The notes beneath the pieces are model-generated. The model saw only the letters and a program-made list of their open reading frames with translations, was not told where the DNA came from and searched no databases. A DNA stretch of 64,000 nucleotides, from positions 62,001 to 126,000 of the forward strand of contig CAZPOR010000003.1 of the NCBI GenBank assembly GCA_964588325.1, read 5' to 3'. The translations under genes and the position numbers were made by a program. Below, piece after piece: positions 33,232 to 40,848 of this stretch; positions within the stretch are counted from its first letter, which is position 1; each line of letters begins with the position of its first letter. Source of the DNA: Thiovibrio sp964588325 (GTDB lineage: Bacteria; Desulfobacterota; Desulfobulbia; Desulfobulbales; Desulfurivibrionaceae).

Positions 33232-34024
33232 AGCAGCCGCGGGCGAAACCATTCGTTTTGATGTCCTGACGATTTTTCCGGAGCTGCTGGATTCTCCGCT
33301 CAAGGAGGGGATAATCCGCAGGGCCCAGGAAGCCGGGCAGATAGGAGTTTTCTGCCACAATATCCGGGAGTATGCGCTGGACAAGCATGCCATGACCGAT
33401 GACCGCCCCTTTGGCGGCGGGGAAGGCATGGTGATGAAGCCGGAACCTTTGGCCGCCGCGGTGCAGGCGGTGCAGGCAAAAGCCCCGCAACCGGGGAGGG
33501 TCATCCTCCTGAGCCCTCAGGGGAGGCCGTATACGCAGAGTGTTGCCCAAGAGCTGGCCGGGCAGGAGCGGTTGCTCCTGGTGTGCGGGCGCTATGAAGG
33601 GGTGGATGAACGCTTTGCCGCCCGCTATGTGGACGAGGAAATCTCCCTCGGCGACTATATTCTCACCGGCGGGGAATTGGCGGCCATGGTCCTCATCGAT
33701 TCCATCACCAGGCTGAGGCCGGGGGTGTTGGGATGTGCCGATTCCGCGGACTATGACACCTTCAGCCGGGGCGGGCTCAAGTATCCGCAGTACACGCGGC
33801 CCAGGCTTTTTGAGGGGATAGCAGCGCCGGAGGTGCTTTTTTCCGGGGATCATGGCGCAGTGGCTCAGTGGCGGCTTGTTGCCGCGGTTGAGCGAACCTT
33901 GGCCAAACGGCCGGATCTTGTTGCCCGGATGCGTTTTAGCCCCAGCGAGTTAAAGCTTTTACAGCGGCAGGGACTTCTTGCCAAACTGCGGGAGAGCGGT
34001 TGGAAGAGTCAGCCGGAGGAGTAG
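33221..34024 (+). CDS. trmD: tRNA (guanine37-N1)-methyltransferase TrmD
   Basis: SPOUT-fold enzyme making m1G37 to prevent frameshifting. The conserved core is FDVLTIFPELLDSPLKEGI, DDRPFGGGEGMVMKPEPL, LLSPQGRPY, CGRYEGVDER and SLGDYILTGGELAAMVLIDS (trefoil knot). About 267 residues from the ATG at 33221; a GTG at 33206 is an alternative. It overlaps the end of rimM by 11 bp. Confidence 0.97.
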   Translation: MQAEAAAGETIRFDVLTIFPELLDSPLKEGIIRRAQEAGQIGVFCHNIREYALDKHAMTDDRPFGGGEGMVMKPEPLAAAVQAVQAKAPQPGRVILLSPQGRPYTQSVAQELAGQERLLLVCGRYEGVDERFAARYVDEEISLGDYILTGGELAAMVLIDSITRLRPGVLGCADSADYDTFSRGGLKYPQYTRPRLFEGIAAPEVLFSGDHGAVAQWRLVAAVERTLAKRPDLVARMRFSPSELKLLQRQGLLAKLRESGWKSQPEE

Positions 34025-34049
34025 TCATTCAACACGATGTGCAATGCTT

Positions 34050-34099
34050 AGGAGCCGTTACGAAATAATTATGGCAGAGACCATTTCGTTACGGCTCCT
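34050..34099. repeat. perfect inverted repeat (family E)
   Basis: Arms AGGAGCCGTTACGAAAT and ATTTCGTTACGGCTCCT, 17 bp each, around 16 bases, between trmD and the SPOUT gene. Related arms flank the spacer at 46123-46207. Confidence 0.75.
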
Positions 34100-34120
34100 T
34101 ATGCCGATGACTGCTTTCCG

Positions 34121-34717
34121 ATGTTGCAGCCAGTTGTGAACGACGGCCCGGAGCAACCCGTGCTGCGGCTCGATCTGGCCCTGGTCCATTATCCGGTCTG
34201 TAACAAGAACGGCGAGACCATCGGCTCGGCGGTGACCAATCTGGACCTGCATGATATTGCCAGGGCAGGCAGGACCTTTGGCATCGACACCCTGTACATT
34301 GTCACGCCGTTCGCGGACCAGCAGGCGCTGGTCAGGGATATTCTGGCGCACTGGCAGACAGGGCACGGGGCGACATATAACCCGAAACGCAAGGATGCCC
34401 TGGCTCTGGTGCGGGTTTGCACCGATCTGGCAGAGATGTACGAACTGGTGAAGGCGAAATGGCAGCAAAGGCCAACAATCCTTGCCACCAGCGCCAAGCC
34501 GCACGTCAACCAACTGGATTACGTGGAGGCGCGGCAGCGGATTTTTGCCGGGGAGCCGCATCTGATCTTGTTCGGCACCGGCTGGGGCATGACGCCGGAA
34601 GTGTTAGCCGAGGTCGATGCGCTGCTGCCTCCCATTGCCGGACATGGCGAATATAATCATCTCTCTGTCCGGTCGGCTGCGGCCATCGTTCTGGATCGAG
34701 TGTTAGGTAAGCATTGA
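34121..34717 (+). CDS. SPOUT-type RNA methyltransferase (PF09936-like)
   Basis: 198 residues. LDLALVHYPVCNKNGETIGSAVTNLDLHD is the hallmark opening of this family, which is found mainly next to trmD in deltaproteobacteria and thermophiles. The C-terminal part (LILFGTGWGMTPEVL...NHLSVRSAAAIVLDRVLG) has the SAM-binding knot pattern. Target RNA not known. The start at 34121 is an ATG preceded by a weak site. Confidence 0.85.
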   Translation: MLQPVVNDGPEQPVLRLDLALVHYPVCNKNGETIGSAVTNLDLHDIARAGRTFGIDTLYIVTPFADQQALVRDILAHWQTGHGATYNPKRKDALALVRVCTDLAEMYELVKAKWQQRPTILATSAKPHVNQLDYVEARQRIFAGEPHLILFGTGWGMTPEVLAEVDALLPPIAGHGEYNHLSVRSAAAIVLDRVLGKH

Positions 34718-34741
34718 AAAAACAGTGTGGGCGTGTATAAT
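34714..34741 (+). promoter_or_regulatory. sigma-70 promoter of rplS
   Basis: TTGAAA, 16 bp, TATAAT, ending 46 bp before the rplS ATG. It overlaps the 3' end of the upstream methyltransferase gene. Confidence 0.75.
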
Positions 34742-34787
34742 GGCCCAGTGGAATCCGTTCTCATAAAGGGTTGAAAGAGGAAAAACT

Positions 34788-35135
34788 ATGAACATCATTG
34801 AGCAGATGGAACAAGAGAATATGCGGCATGACATGCCGGACTTTCGTCCCGGCGATACCGTGAAAGTGCATATCCGGATCATCGAAGGCAACAAGGAGAG
34901 GACCCAGCTTTTTCAGGGAGTTGTTATCCGCCGCCGTAAAGGGGTCATGGGGGCCAGCGTCACCGTCCGCAAGATCTCCCATGGGGTCGGCGTGGAGAAG
35001 ACCTTCCCCTTGTGTTCTCCCAGGGTCGATAAGATCGAGCTGGTGAGCGAGGGCCGTGTTCGCCGGTCTCGTCTGTACTACCTGCGCAACCTGCGCGGCA
35101 AGGCAGCGAGGATCAGGGAAAAAGGCCTCAACTAG
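34788..35135 (+). CDS. rplS: 50S ribosomal protein L19
   Basis: 115 residues. FRPGDTVKVHIRIIEGNKERTQLFQGVVI is the L19 signature, with FPLCSPRVDKIELVSEGRVRRSRLYYLRNLRGKAARI at the C-terminus. It has its own promoter and its own terminator, so it is transcribed at least partly on its own. Confidence 0.98.
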   Translation: MNIIEQMEQENMRHDMPDFRPGDTVKVHIRIIEGNKERTQLFQGVVIRRRKGVMGASVTVRKISHGVGVEKTFPLCSPRVDKIELVSEGRVRRSRLYYLRNLRGKAARIREKGLN

Positions 35136-35210
35136 CCATTGCGCATTGCCCCGGAGCAGGAAAGGTCATATGCGCCTGCGCTCCGGGATTTGCATCGCTT
35201 CGCCATTGCC

Positions 35211-35239
35211 GGGCCACGGGTAACCGTGGCCCTTTTATT
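35211..35239 (+). terminator. terminator after rplS
   Basis: GGGCCACGG / CCGTGGCCC perfect 9-bp stem with GTAA loop, followed by TTTT. Confidence 0.92.
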
Positions 35240-35274
35240 CGTGGTTCTTTCGGGTCATCACAAGGTGGTGCGTC

Positions 35275-35922
35275 TTGCCCAAGGCGATAACACTGTGGCC
35301 AGCTTCCCTGGCTGGCGACACCTTTGCCATTGAACGATCTCTGATCAGCCAGGGCTACGCCACCGTGGCCGGGACAGACGAAGCAGGACGCGGCCCGCTG
35401 GCCGGGCCGGTGGTGGCTGCCTGCGTCATTCTTCCGCCCCGCTGCGAGTATCAGCAATTTCAGGATTCAAAAAAATTGAGCGCCAAAACCCGCGGGGAGC
35501 TGGCTGACCGGCTTGTTGGCCTCGGGGCCGGAATCGGGGTGGGGATTGTTTCTGCGGAGGAGATCGACCGGCTCAATATCCTGCAAGCCTCCTTGCTGGC
35601 CATGCGAAAGGCGGTGGAAACGCTTCCTTCCCTGCCAGACTTCCTGCTGGTTGACGGCAAAATCACCGTGCCCATGGCCGTGGCGCAACAGGCCTTGGTC
35701 AAAGGCGACTCGCGCAGCGCCTCCATCTCTGCCGCTTCCATTGTCGCCAAGGTGACCCGGGATGCGATCATGGAGCAGTACCATCTTGAATTTCCCCAGT
35801 ACAACTTCGCCAGGCACAAGGGGTATCCCACTGCCGAGCATCGCCGGATTATCCGGGAGATCGGACCCTGCCCCATCCATCGCTTGAGCTTCAAGCCGGT
35901 GCGCGAGTGTTCGGCAAGCTGA
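35275..35922 (+). CDS. rnhB: ribonuclease HII
   Basis: Removes RNA from RNA-DNA hybrids and misinserted ribonucleotides. The catalytic DEAGRGPLAGPVVAA motif, QDSKKLS, and KGDSRSASISAASIVAKVTRD with its Asp are all present. A TTG start at 35275 with AAGGTGG upstream gives 215 residues; no ATG fits before the conserved core. It overlaps yraN by 16 bp. Confidence 0.95.
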   Translation: MPKAITLWPASLAGDTFAIERSLISQGYATVAGTDEAGRGPLAGPVVAACVILPPRCEYQQFQDSKKLSAKTRGELADRLVGLGAGIGVGIVSAEEIDRLNILQASLLAMRKAVETLPSLPDFLLVDGKITVPMAVAQQALVKGDSRSASISAASIVAKVTRDAIMEQYHLEFPQYNFARHKGYPTAEHRRIIREIGPCPIHRLSFKPVRECSAS

Positions 35923-36299
35923 AGGCAGCGGGCACGGCCTCCGTCGGGCAGCAGGGGGAATCGCTTGCCTGCCAATATCTTGCCCGGCTGGGCTATCGGG
36001 TTCTTGTGAGGAATTATCGGACCAAGCTGGGGGAGATCGATATCATCGCCGAGGATCAGGGCATTCTGGTTTTTGTCGAGGTAAAGACCCGGCGCGGCCA
36101 TCAGTGCGGCCATCCTTTTGAGGCGGTGACCCCCGCCAAGTGCCGGCAGATTTCCAAGGCCGCCTTGCAGTATCTGGCCGAGACAGGCAGGGAGGGGCAT
36201 CCGGCCCGTTTTGACGTGGTGGCCATTACCATTGCCGGAGAGGCTCCGCCGGTGTTTGAGCTGGTAAAAAACGCCTTTGATCTGAGCTATGGAGAATGA
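35907..36299 (+). CDS. yraN: UPF0102 family endonuclease-like protein YraN
   Basis: 130 residues with the restriction-endonuclease-like core of the YraN family: GEIDIIAED-x-x-x-LVFVEVKTRR, i.e. the D...E-x-K pattern. The cellular function is unsettled; Holliday-junction resolvase-like folds are known. GTG start inside the end of rnhB; its stop overlaps the pdxA start (ATGA). Confidence 0.93.
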   Translation: MFGKLKAAGTASVGQQGESLACQYLARLGYRVLVRNYRTKLGEIDIIAEDQGILVFVEVKTRRGHQCGHPFEAVTPAKCRQISKAALQYLAETGREGHPARFDVVAITIAGEAPPVFELVKNAFDLSYGE

Positions 36300-37351
36300 C
36301 GGTGCAACCTGGAGCTGAGGCAACATCCCTTCCCCTGGGCATTACCATGGGTTGTCCGGTGGGCATCGGGCCGGAGATTATCCTGCGCTTTTTTGCCCGG
36401 GGCGGTTCTGCCGCGCGGCCGGTGGTCATCGGCGATGGAGGGGTGTTGCGCCGCTGCGGCGTTGCCCTTGGCGTCGGGATTCCGGTGGTGGAATGGCGGC
36501 CTGGTTCGCCCTGCCTGCCCGAGGCGATCAATGTGCTTTCCCTGTCCGGTCTCGGCGAAGGACTGTGCTGGGGAAACCCCACCCCTGAAACCGGCCGGGC
36601 CATGGGGCGTTATATCGAGGAAGCGGTGCGGCTTGTCCAGGGCAAGCGTCTGGCCGGGCTGGTAACCTGTCCCATCAGCAAGGGGGCGCTCAAGGCCGGT
36701 GGCTACCGGTTTCCCGGCCATACCGAGATGTTGGCCGAGCTTTGCCAGGCCCAGGACTATGCCATGATGATGGCGGGCGCCACGCTCAAGGTCACGCTGG
36801 TCTCCATCCATCAACCCCTGGCCGAGGTGCCCGGGGCCATTACCCGGGAATCGGTGCTGCGGATGATCACCATCACCGGCCGGGCGCTGCGGGATGATTT
36901 CGGCGTGGAGCACCCCCGGCTGGCGGTGGCGGGATTGAATCCCCACGCCGGGGAGGGCGGCATGTTCGGCGAAGAGGAACAACGGGTTATCGCCCCGGCT
37001 GTGGCGGATGGCCGACGGGCTGGGTGGCTGGTCGAGGGGCCGTTTCCGCCGGACACGGTATTTCATAAGGCCGCGGCCGGGCAGTTTGACGCGGTGGTAT
37101 GCATGTACCACGATCAGGGTTTGATCCCCTTCAAGCTCCTGCATTTCAGCGACGGGGTGAATGTAACCCTGGGGCTGCCCATTGTCCGGACCTCGGTGGA
37201 TCACGGCACGGCCTATGATATTGCGGGCAAGGGGGTGGCCGAGCCCACGAGCTTGGCCGCCGCGGTTGCCATGGCCGAGAGCATTGTGGCCAACAGAAAA
37301 AAAAGCGTAGGGCTGAATGCTGCCGGCGATACGCAGATCGAGACGCGGTAG
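36296..37351 (+). CDS. pdxA: 4-hydroxythreonine-4-phosphate dehydrogenase PdxA
   Basis: 351 residues. NAD-dependent step of the DXP-dependent pathway to pyridoxal phosphate. The opening ITMGCPVGIGPEIILR, the metal-binding FPGHTEML and the CMYHDQGLIPFKLLHF motif are diagnostic, with VRTSVDHGTAYDIAGKG near the C-terminus. Translationally coupled to yraN. Confidence 0.96.
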   Translation: MTVQPGAEATSLPLGITMGCPVGIGPEIILRFFARGGSAARPVVIGDGGVLRRCGVALGVGIPVVEWRPGSPCLPEAINVLSLSGLGEGLCWGNPTPETGRAMGRYIEEAVRLVQGKRLAGLVTCPISKGALKAGGYRFPGHTEMLAELCQAQDYAMMMAGATLKVTLVSIHQPLAEVPGAITRESVLRMITITGRALRDDFGVEHPRLAVAGLNPHAGEGGMFGEEEQRVIAPAVADGRRAGWLVEGPFPPDTVFHKAAAGQFDAVVCMYHDQGLIPFKLLHFSDGVNVTLGLPIVRTSVDHGTAYDIAGKGVAEPTSLAAAVAMAESIVANRKKSVGLNAAGDTQIETR

Positions 37352-37364
37352 AGGGTGTTCAGGA

Positions 37365-37964
37365 ATGGAACGAAAAGGCGTACTCATCGCTTTTGAAGGA
37401 ATCGACGGGACCGGCAAGACCACCCAGATTGCGCTGTTGGCCGAGGCCTTGCGCCAACGCGGCTTGCGCGTGGTTGTGACCCGTGAGCCCACCGATGGGC
37501 AGTATGGCCGCAAAATCAGAGAGTTGTACAAGAACCGCAAGAGCGTGACCCCGGAAGAGGAACTGACCCTGTTCCTCGACGACCGGCGCGAGCATGTGGC
37601 CCAGGTCATCGGGCCGGCTTTGGCCAGCGGCCAGGTGGTGCTCACCGACCGGTACTATTATTCCACCGCCGCCTATCAAGGCGCGGCCGGACATGATCCG
37701 CAAAAAATCATCGCGGCAAATGAATTGTTTGCGCCGGTGCCGGATATGGTTATTATGCTTGAGGCGCCGGTGTCTCTTGGGGTGCATCGGGTGCAGAGGC
37801 TCCGTGGCGAGACCCTGAACGATTTTGAACAGGAAGGAACATTGGCCCGGGTGTCTGATATCTTTGCCGGGCTCACCGGGGCCAATATCCGGCGCATTGA
37901 TGGAACAGCGGACGCCCAAGCCGTTCATGCCCTGGTCATGGCAGCCGTTGCCGCGCTTTTTTGA
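37365..37964 (+). CDS. tmk: thymidylate kinase
   Basis: 199 residues. P-loop FEGIDGTGKTTQ, then TREPTDG, and DRYYYSTAAYQGA with the conserved DR. It phosphorylates dTMP. The start at 37365 (MERKGVLIAFEG) follows GAGGG; an earlier in-frame ATG lies within pdxA. Confidence 0.96.
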   Translation: MERKGVLIAFEGIDGTGKTTQIALLAEALRQRGLRVVVTREPTDGQYGRKIRELYKNRKSVTPEEELTLFLDDRREHVAQVIGPALASGQVVLTDRYYYSTAAYQGAAGHDPQKIIAANELFAPVPDMVIMLEAPVSLGVHRVQRLRGETLNDFEQEGTLARVSDIFAGLTGANIRRIDGTADAQAVHALVMAAVAALF

Positions 37965-38056
37965 GCGGGCAGGGGATTGTTTCCCAGGCGGATGAAACTT
38001 CAGGAAAGAAAATCATGGGTTGGCTCAGGGCTTTGGGTCTACAGGGAGAAACCGTT

Positions 38057-39802
38057 ATGCTGAAGCGTCTGTTGATTGCCAGTGGCTTGGCCCTTTGCTG
38101 CCTGTCGTGCGCCCCGGTCATTCAAGGGGTGCCCGGACAACCGCCCTTTGCCGCGGAACTCGAACCCTATGAAGAAGCGGTGGACAAGGGGTGTGCGTAT
38201 TTTAATTTTCTGTGGGGCAAGTCGGCGGAGATCGAGGGGAATTATGAGGAGGCGATCTACGCTTACAAGCAGGCCCTGGTGTGTGACCGCATGGCTGGCC
38301 ATGTCATGCGCTCCCTCGCTTCGCTGCTTGTCAAAACCGGACAACGGGAACAGGCCGTTGAATGGGTGAACAAGCTCATCGCCCTGAACCCCAAGGATTC
38401 GGAAACCCGGGCGCTCCTTGCCAATCTGTACAGCATCATGGAACGGCATGGGGAGGCCATTGAAATATATCAGGCTATCCTGGCCGACGATCCACACAAC
38501 TTCAATGTCCGTCTCCTGCTGGGCGGGCTGTATGCCAGGGTTGGTAATTACGGCAAGGCGCGGGAGATTCTGGAAAAACTGACGGAGCTCAACCCTGATT
38601 CCTACGCCGGTTTTTATTATCTTGCCAAGCTCTATCAGGAGATGCGCCTTTTCGATACAGCGTCCGCGGCTTTTGAAAAAGCCCTGGCTCTCAACTGGTC
38701 GCCGATGCTGGCCCATGAGGCGGCGGAATTGTATATGCAGGAAAAGCGGTATCCCGAGGCCATTGCCCTCTATGGCCGGATTCTGGAAGAAGACCCGGCC
38801 GATGAGCGGGCCAGAAGTTTTTTGGCCAATGTGTATTTCCGGCAGGGCGAGGTGGGGAAGGCGTTGGCGGAAATGGAGAAAATGCGGGAGATCTCGGCCA
38901 ATCCGGCCAAAATCGAGCTTGCCATCGCCCGGATTCTTCTTGAAGCAGGCAGACGTGCCGAGGCCGTCACCCGGCTGAAGGCACTTCTCAAGGAAGATCC
39001 CCAGTCAGACGCCGCCAGGGCCCTGTTGATCCTGGCCTATTATCAGCAGAGCGATCTTGCCGCCGCCAAAAAGCTTCTTCGCCAGGTACGGCCGCCCAGC
39101 CCGGCCTATGAAGAATCGGTTCTCATGCTGGCCAGGATTCTGCAGGAGGAAAAGGATTTTCCCGGGGCGGAAAAGGCGCTGCGGCAGGCCATGGACGACA
39201 AGCAGCACCGGCGGCTTAATTTTTATGTGGCCCTGGCAATGCTTTACGCGGGCGCGGAGAAGATGGACAAGGCGCACGGGGTGTTCACCAAGGCCTTTGC
39301 CGATTTTCCCGACAATGTGGAAGCGCATTACGAGTATGCCCTGTTTCTCCATAAGCTGGATGACACGACCGGAGCCCTGCGCGAGATGGAAGAGGTGCTG
39401 AAGCGGGAGCCGAAACATGCCCGGGCTTTGAACTACGTGGGATATACCTGGGCCGAGGAGGGGAGGAATCTGGAAGAGGCCAAGGCGTATATTGAGCAGG
39501 CCATTCTCCAGTTGCCCAAGGATGGCTTTGTCCGCGACAGTCTGGGGTGGGTCTATTATCAACTTGGGGATTTTCCGGCCGCGGTCCGGGAACTTGAGCT
39601 GGCTGTGGCGCTCTCCCCCGATGATCCGACCATCTACGAGCATCTTGGCGATGCCTACCTGCAAAACAACGACAGGCCAAAGGCTCGCCAAGCCTATATG
39701 AAAGCCCTGGAGCTTCACGAGGAGGAAAACAAGAAGGAGGGTGTCCGCCGCAAGCTGGAGTCCTTGTCTTCCGGGGATAATCATTCCGGCGGCTCGAAAT
39801 GA
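38057..39802 (+). CDS. TPR-repeat lipoprotein
   Basis: 581 residues. Signal sequence with lipobox (MLKRLLIASGLALCCLSC; Cys18 would be acylated), then about twelve TPR units covering the rest, for example YEEAIYAYKQALVCD and GEAIEIYQAILADDPHNF. The end has the pattern NYVGYTWAEEGRNLEEAKAYIEQA, seen in outer-membrane assembly or PEP-CTERM-type TPR proteins. The start at 38057 is set by the signal peptide and GGGAG upstream. It overlaps the next lipoprotein gene by 4 bp, so the two proteins probably work together at the outer membrane. Confidence 0.82.
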   Translation: MLKRLLIASGLALCCLSCAPVIQGVPGQPPFAAELEPYEEAVDKGCAYFNFLWGKSAEIEGNYEEAIYAYKQALVCDRMAGHVMRSLASLLVKTGQREQAVEWVNKLIALNPKDSETRALLANLYSIMERHGEAIEIYQAILADDPHNFNVRLLLGGLYARVGNYGKAREILEKLTELNPDSYAGFYYLAKLYQEMRLFDTASAAFEKALALNWSPMLAHEAAELYMQEKRYPEAIALYGRILEEDPADERARSFLANVYFRQGEVGKALAEMEKMREISANPAKIELAIARILLEAGRRAEAVTRLKALLKEDPQSDAARALLILAYYQQSDLAAAKKLLRQVRPPSPAYEESVLMLARILQEEKDFPGAEKALRQAMDDKQHRRLNFYVALAMLYAGAEKMDKAHGVFTKAFADFPDNVEAHYEYALFLHKLDDTTGALREMEEVLKREPKHARALNYVGYTWAEEGRNLEEAKAYIEQAILQLPKDGFVRDSLGWVYYQLGDFPAAVRELELAVALSPDDPTIYEHLGDAYLQNNDRPKARQAYMKALELHEEENKKEGVRRKLESLSSGDNHSGGSK

Positions 39803-40638
39803 ATCGCACCCTTCTTTGCGCTTTGTGGGGGGGGCTTGTTGTTCTTCTGCTCTTTGCCGGCGGCTGCGCCACCCTGCCGGCCACCCGGCCGCTCGGTGAG
39901 TTGCAGCAACAGGAAGCCGTGGCCCGGTTCCGCGAAGCCATGGCCCGGCAGCAGGAGTGCTCCTGCTGCCTTGACGCCCAGGTGCGGCTTTCGTTGAAAT
40001 CCCTGGTGCAGAACGGCACGATCTCCGGTTTTGTCCAAGCCAAGGCGCCCTCGTATTTGAAATTCACCGGTCTCAATCCCCTGGGGCAGCCCATGATGTT
40101 CCTGGCCACGGACGGCACTTTTTTCCGTTATGTCGCCGTGCCGGAAGGCAAGGGGTATGAAGGGCTGGTCACCGCCGCCGCGTTCAAGAAGTATGCTCCC
40201 AAGGGTTTTGATCCGGGCCACGGTTTTTATTGGCTTGCAGGCAGACTGGCATCTGAAACGCTGCGGATTTTTTCCGTGTCCCAAGATCCGGAAGGGCGCG
40301 GTCTGTGGCTGGAACTCGCCTACGCCGCGGAGGCTTCCGGGGGAGAGCCGCTCCGGCGGCATGTGCTTTTTGATCCGACGCAACAGGTGATCCTGCGGCA
40401 TCTGGTTGCAGGGTCCGACGGCCGGATCATGGTCGATGTCTGGTATGACAACTATGCGCCGGCCTCCGAAGGCGGATCGGACGATTGCCGGTTGCCGGGG
40501 TTGATCAGGATCCACGCCAACCATAACGGCGCGGTCATGGAGCTTGCCCTTGGAGATTGGCTGCCTGATGCCGGCTTCAGCGCGAACGATTTCCAGGTGG
40601 ATCTGCCTTTAGGTTTCACTGTAGTGCCTGTTGAATAG
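39799..40638 (+). CDS. LolB/DUF4292-like outer-membrane lipoprotein
   Basis: 279 residues. Lipobox LLFAGGC (Cys23), then a single beta-rich domain with LSLKSLVQNGTISGFVQAKAPSYLKFTGLNPLGQPM in the N-terminal half, the pattern of the LolA/LolB-like fold, where it would hold a lipid. It is the partner of the preceding TPR lipoprotein through a 4-bp overlap. Direct assignment to LolB is not certain; DUF4292 is the alternative. Confidence 0.7.
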   Translation: MNRTLLCALWGGLVVLLLFAGGCATLPATRPLGELQQQEAVARFREAMARQQECSCCLDAQVRLSLKSLVQNGTISGFVQAKAPSYLKFTGLNPLGQPMMFLATDGTFFRYVAVPEGKGYEGLVTAAAFKKYAPKGFDPGHGFYWLAGRLASETLRIFSVSQDPEGRGLWLELAYAAEASGGEPLRRHVLFDPTQQVILRHLVAGSDGRIMVDVWYDNYAPASEGGSDDCRLPGLIRIHANHNGAVMELALGDWLPDAGFSANDFQVDLPLGFTVVPVE

Positions 40639-40692
40639 TGCTTGCTGTTTGGGTGCAGCCCACCACGCGCTGATTTTCCAACTCTCTGATTT

Positions 40693-40770
40693 TCTCGCCA
40701 AGACGCAGAGACCGCAAAGAAAAACTGTTTTTCAATATGTTCTCTTTTCGCGCTTGGCGTCTCTGCGAGA
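40693..40770. repeat. dispersed repeat family D, paired copy
   Basis: Left arm CTCGCCAAGACGCAGAGACC and right arm CGCTTGGCGTCTCTGCGAGA form a long imperfect hairpin, about 80 bp before the radical-SAM gene. Confidence 0.75.
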
Positions 40771-40848
40771 TTTTTTGAGTTGTTAAGAATCCCCGGCGTT
40801 TTAACGGTCATCCGGTCACGATGGCCTGATTTTGTTTAGGAATTACTG

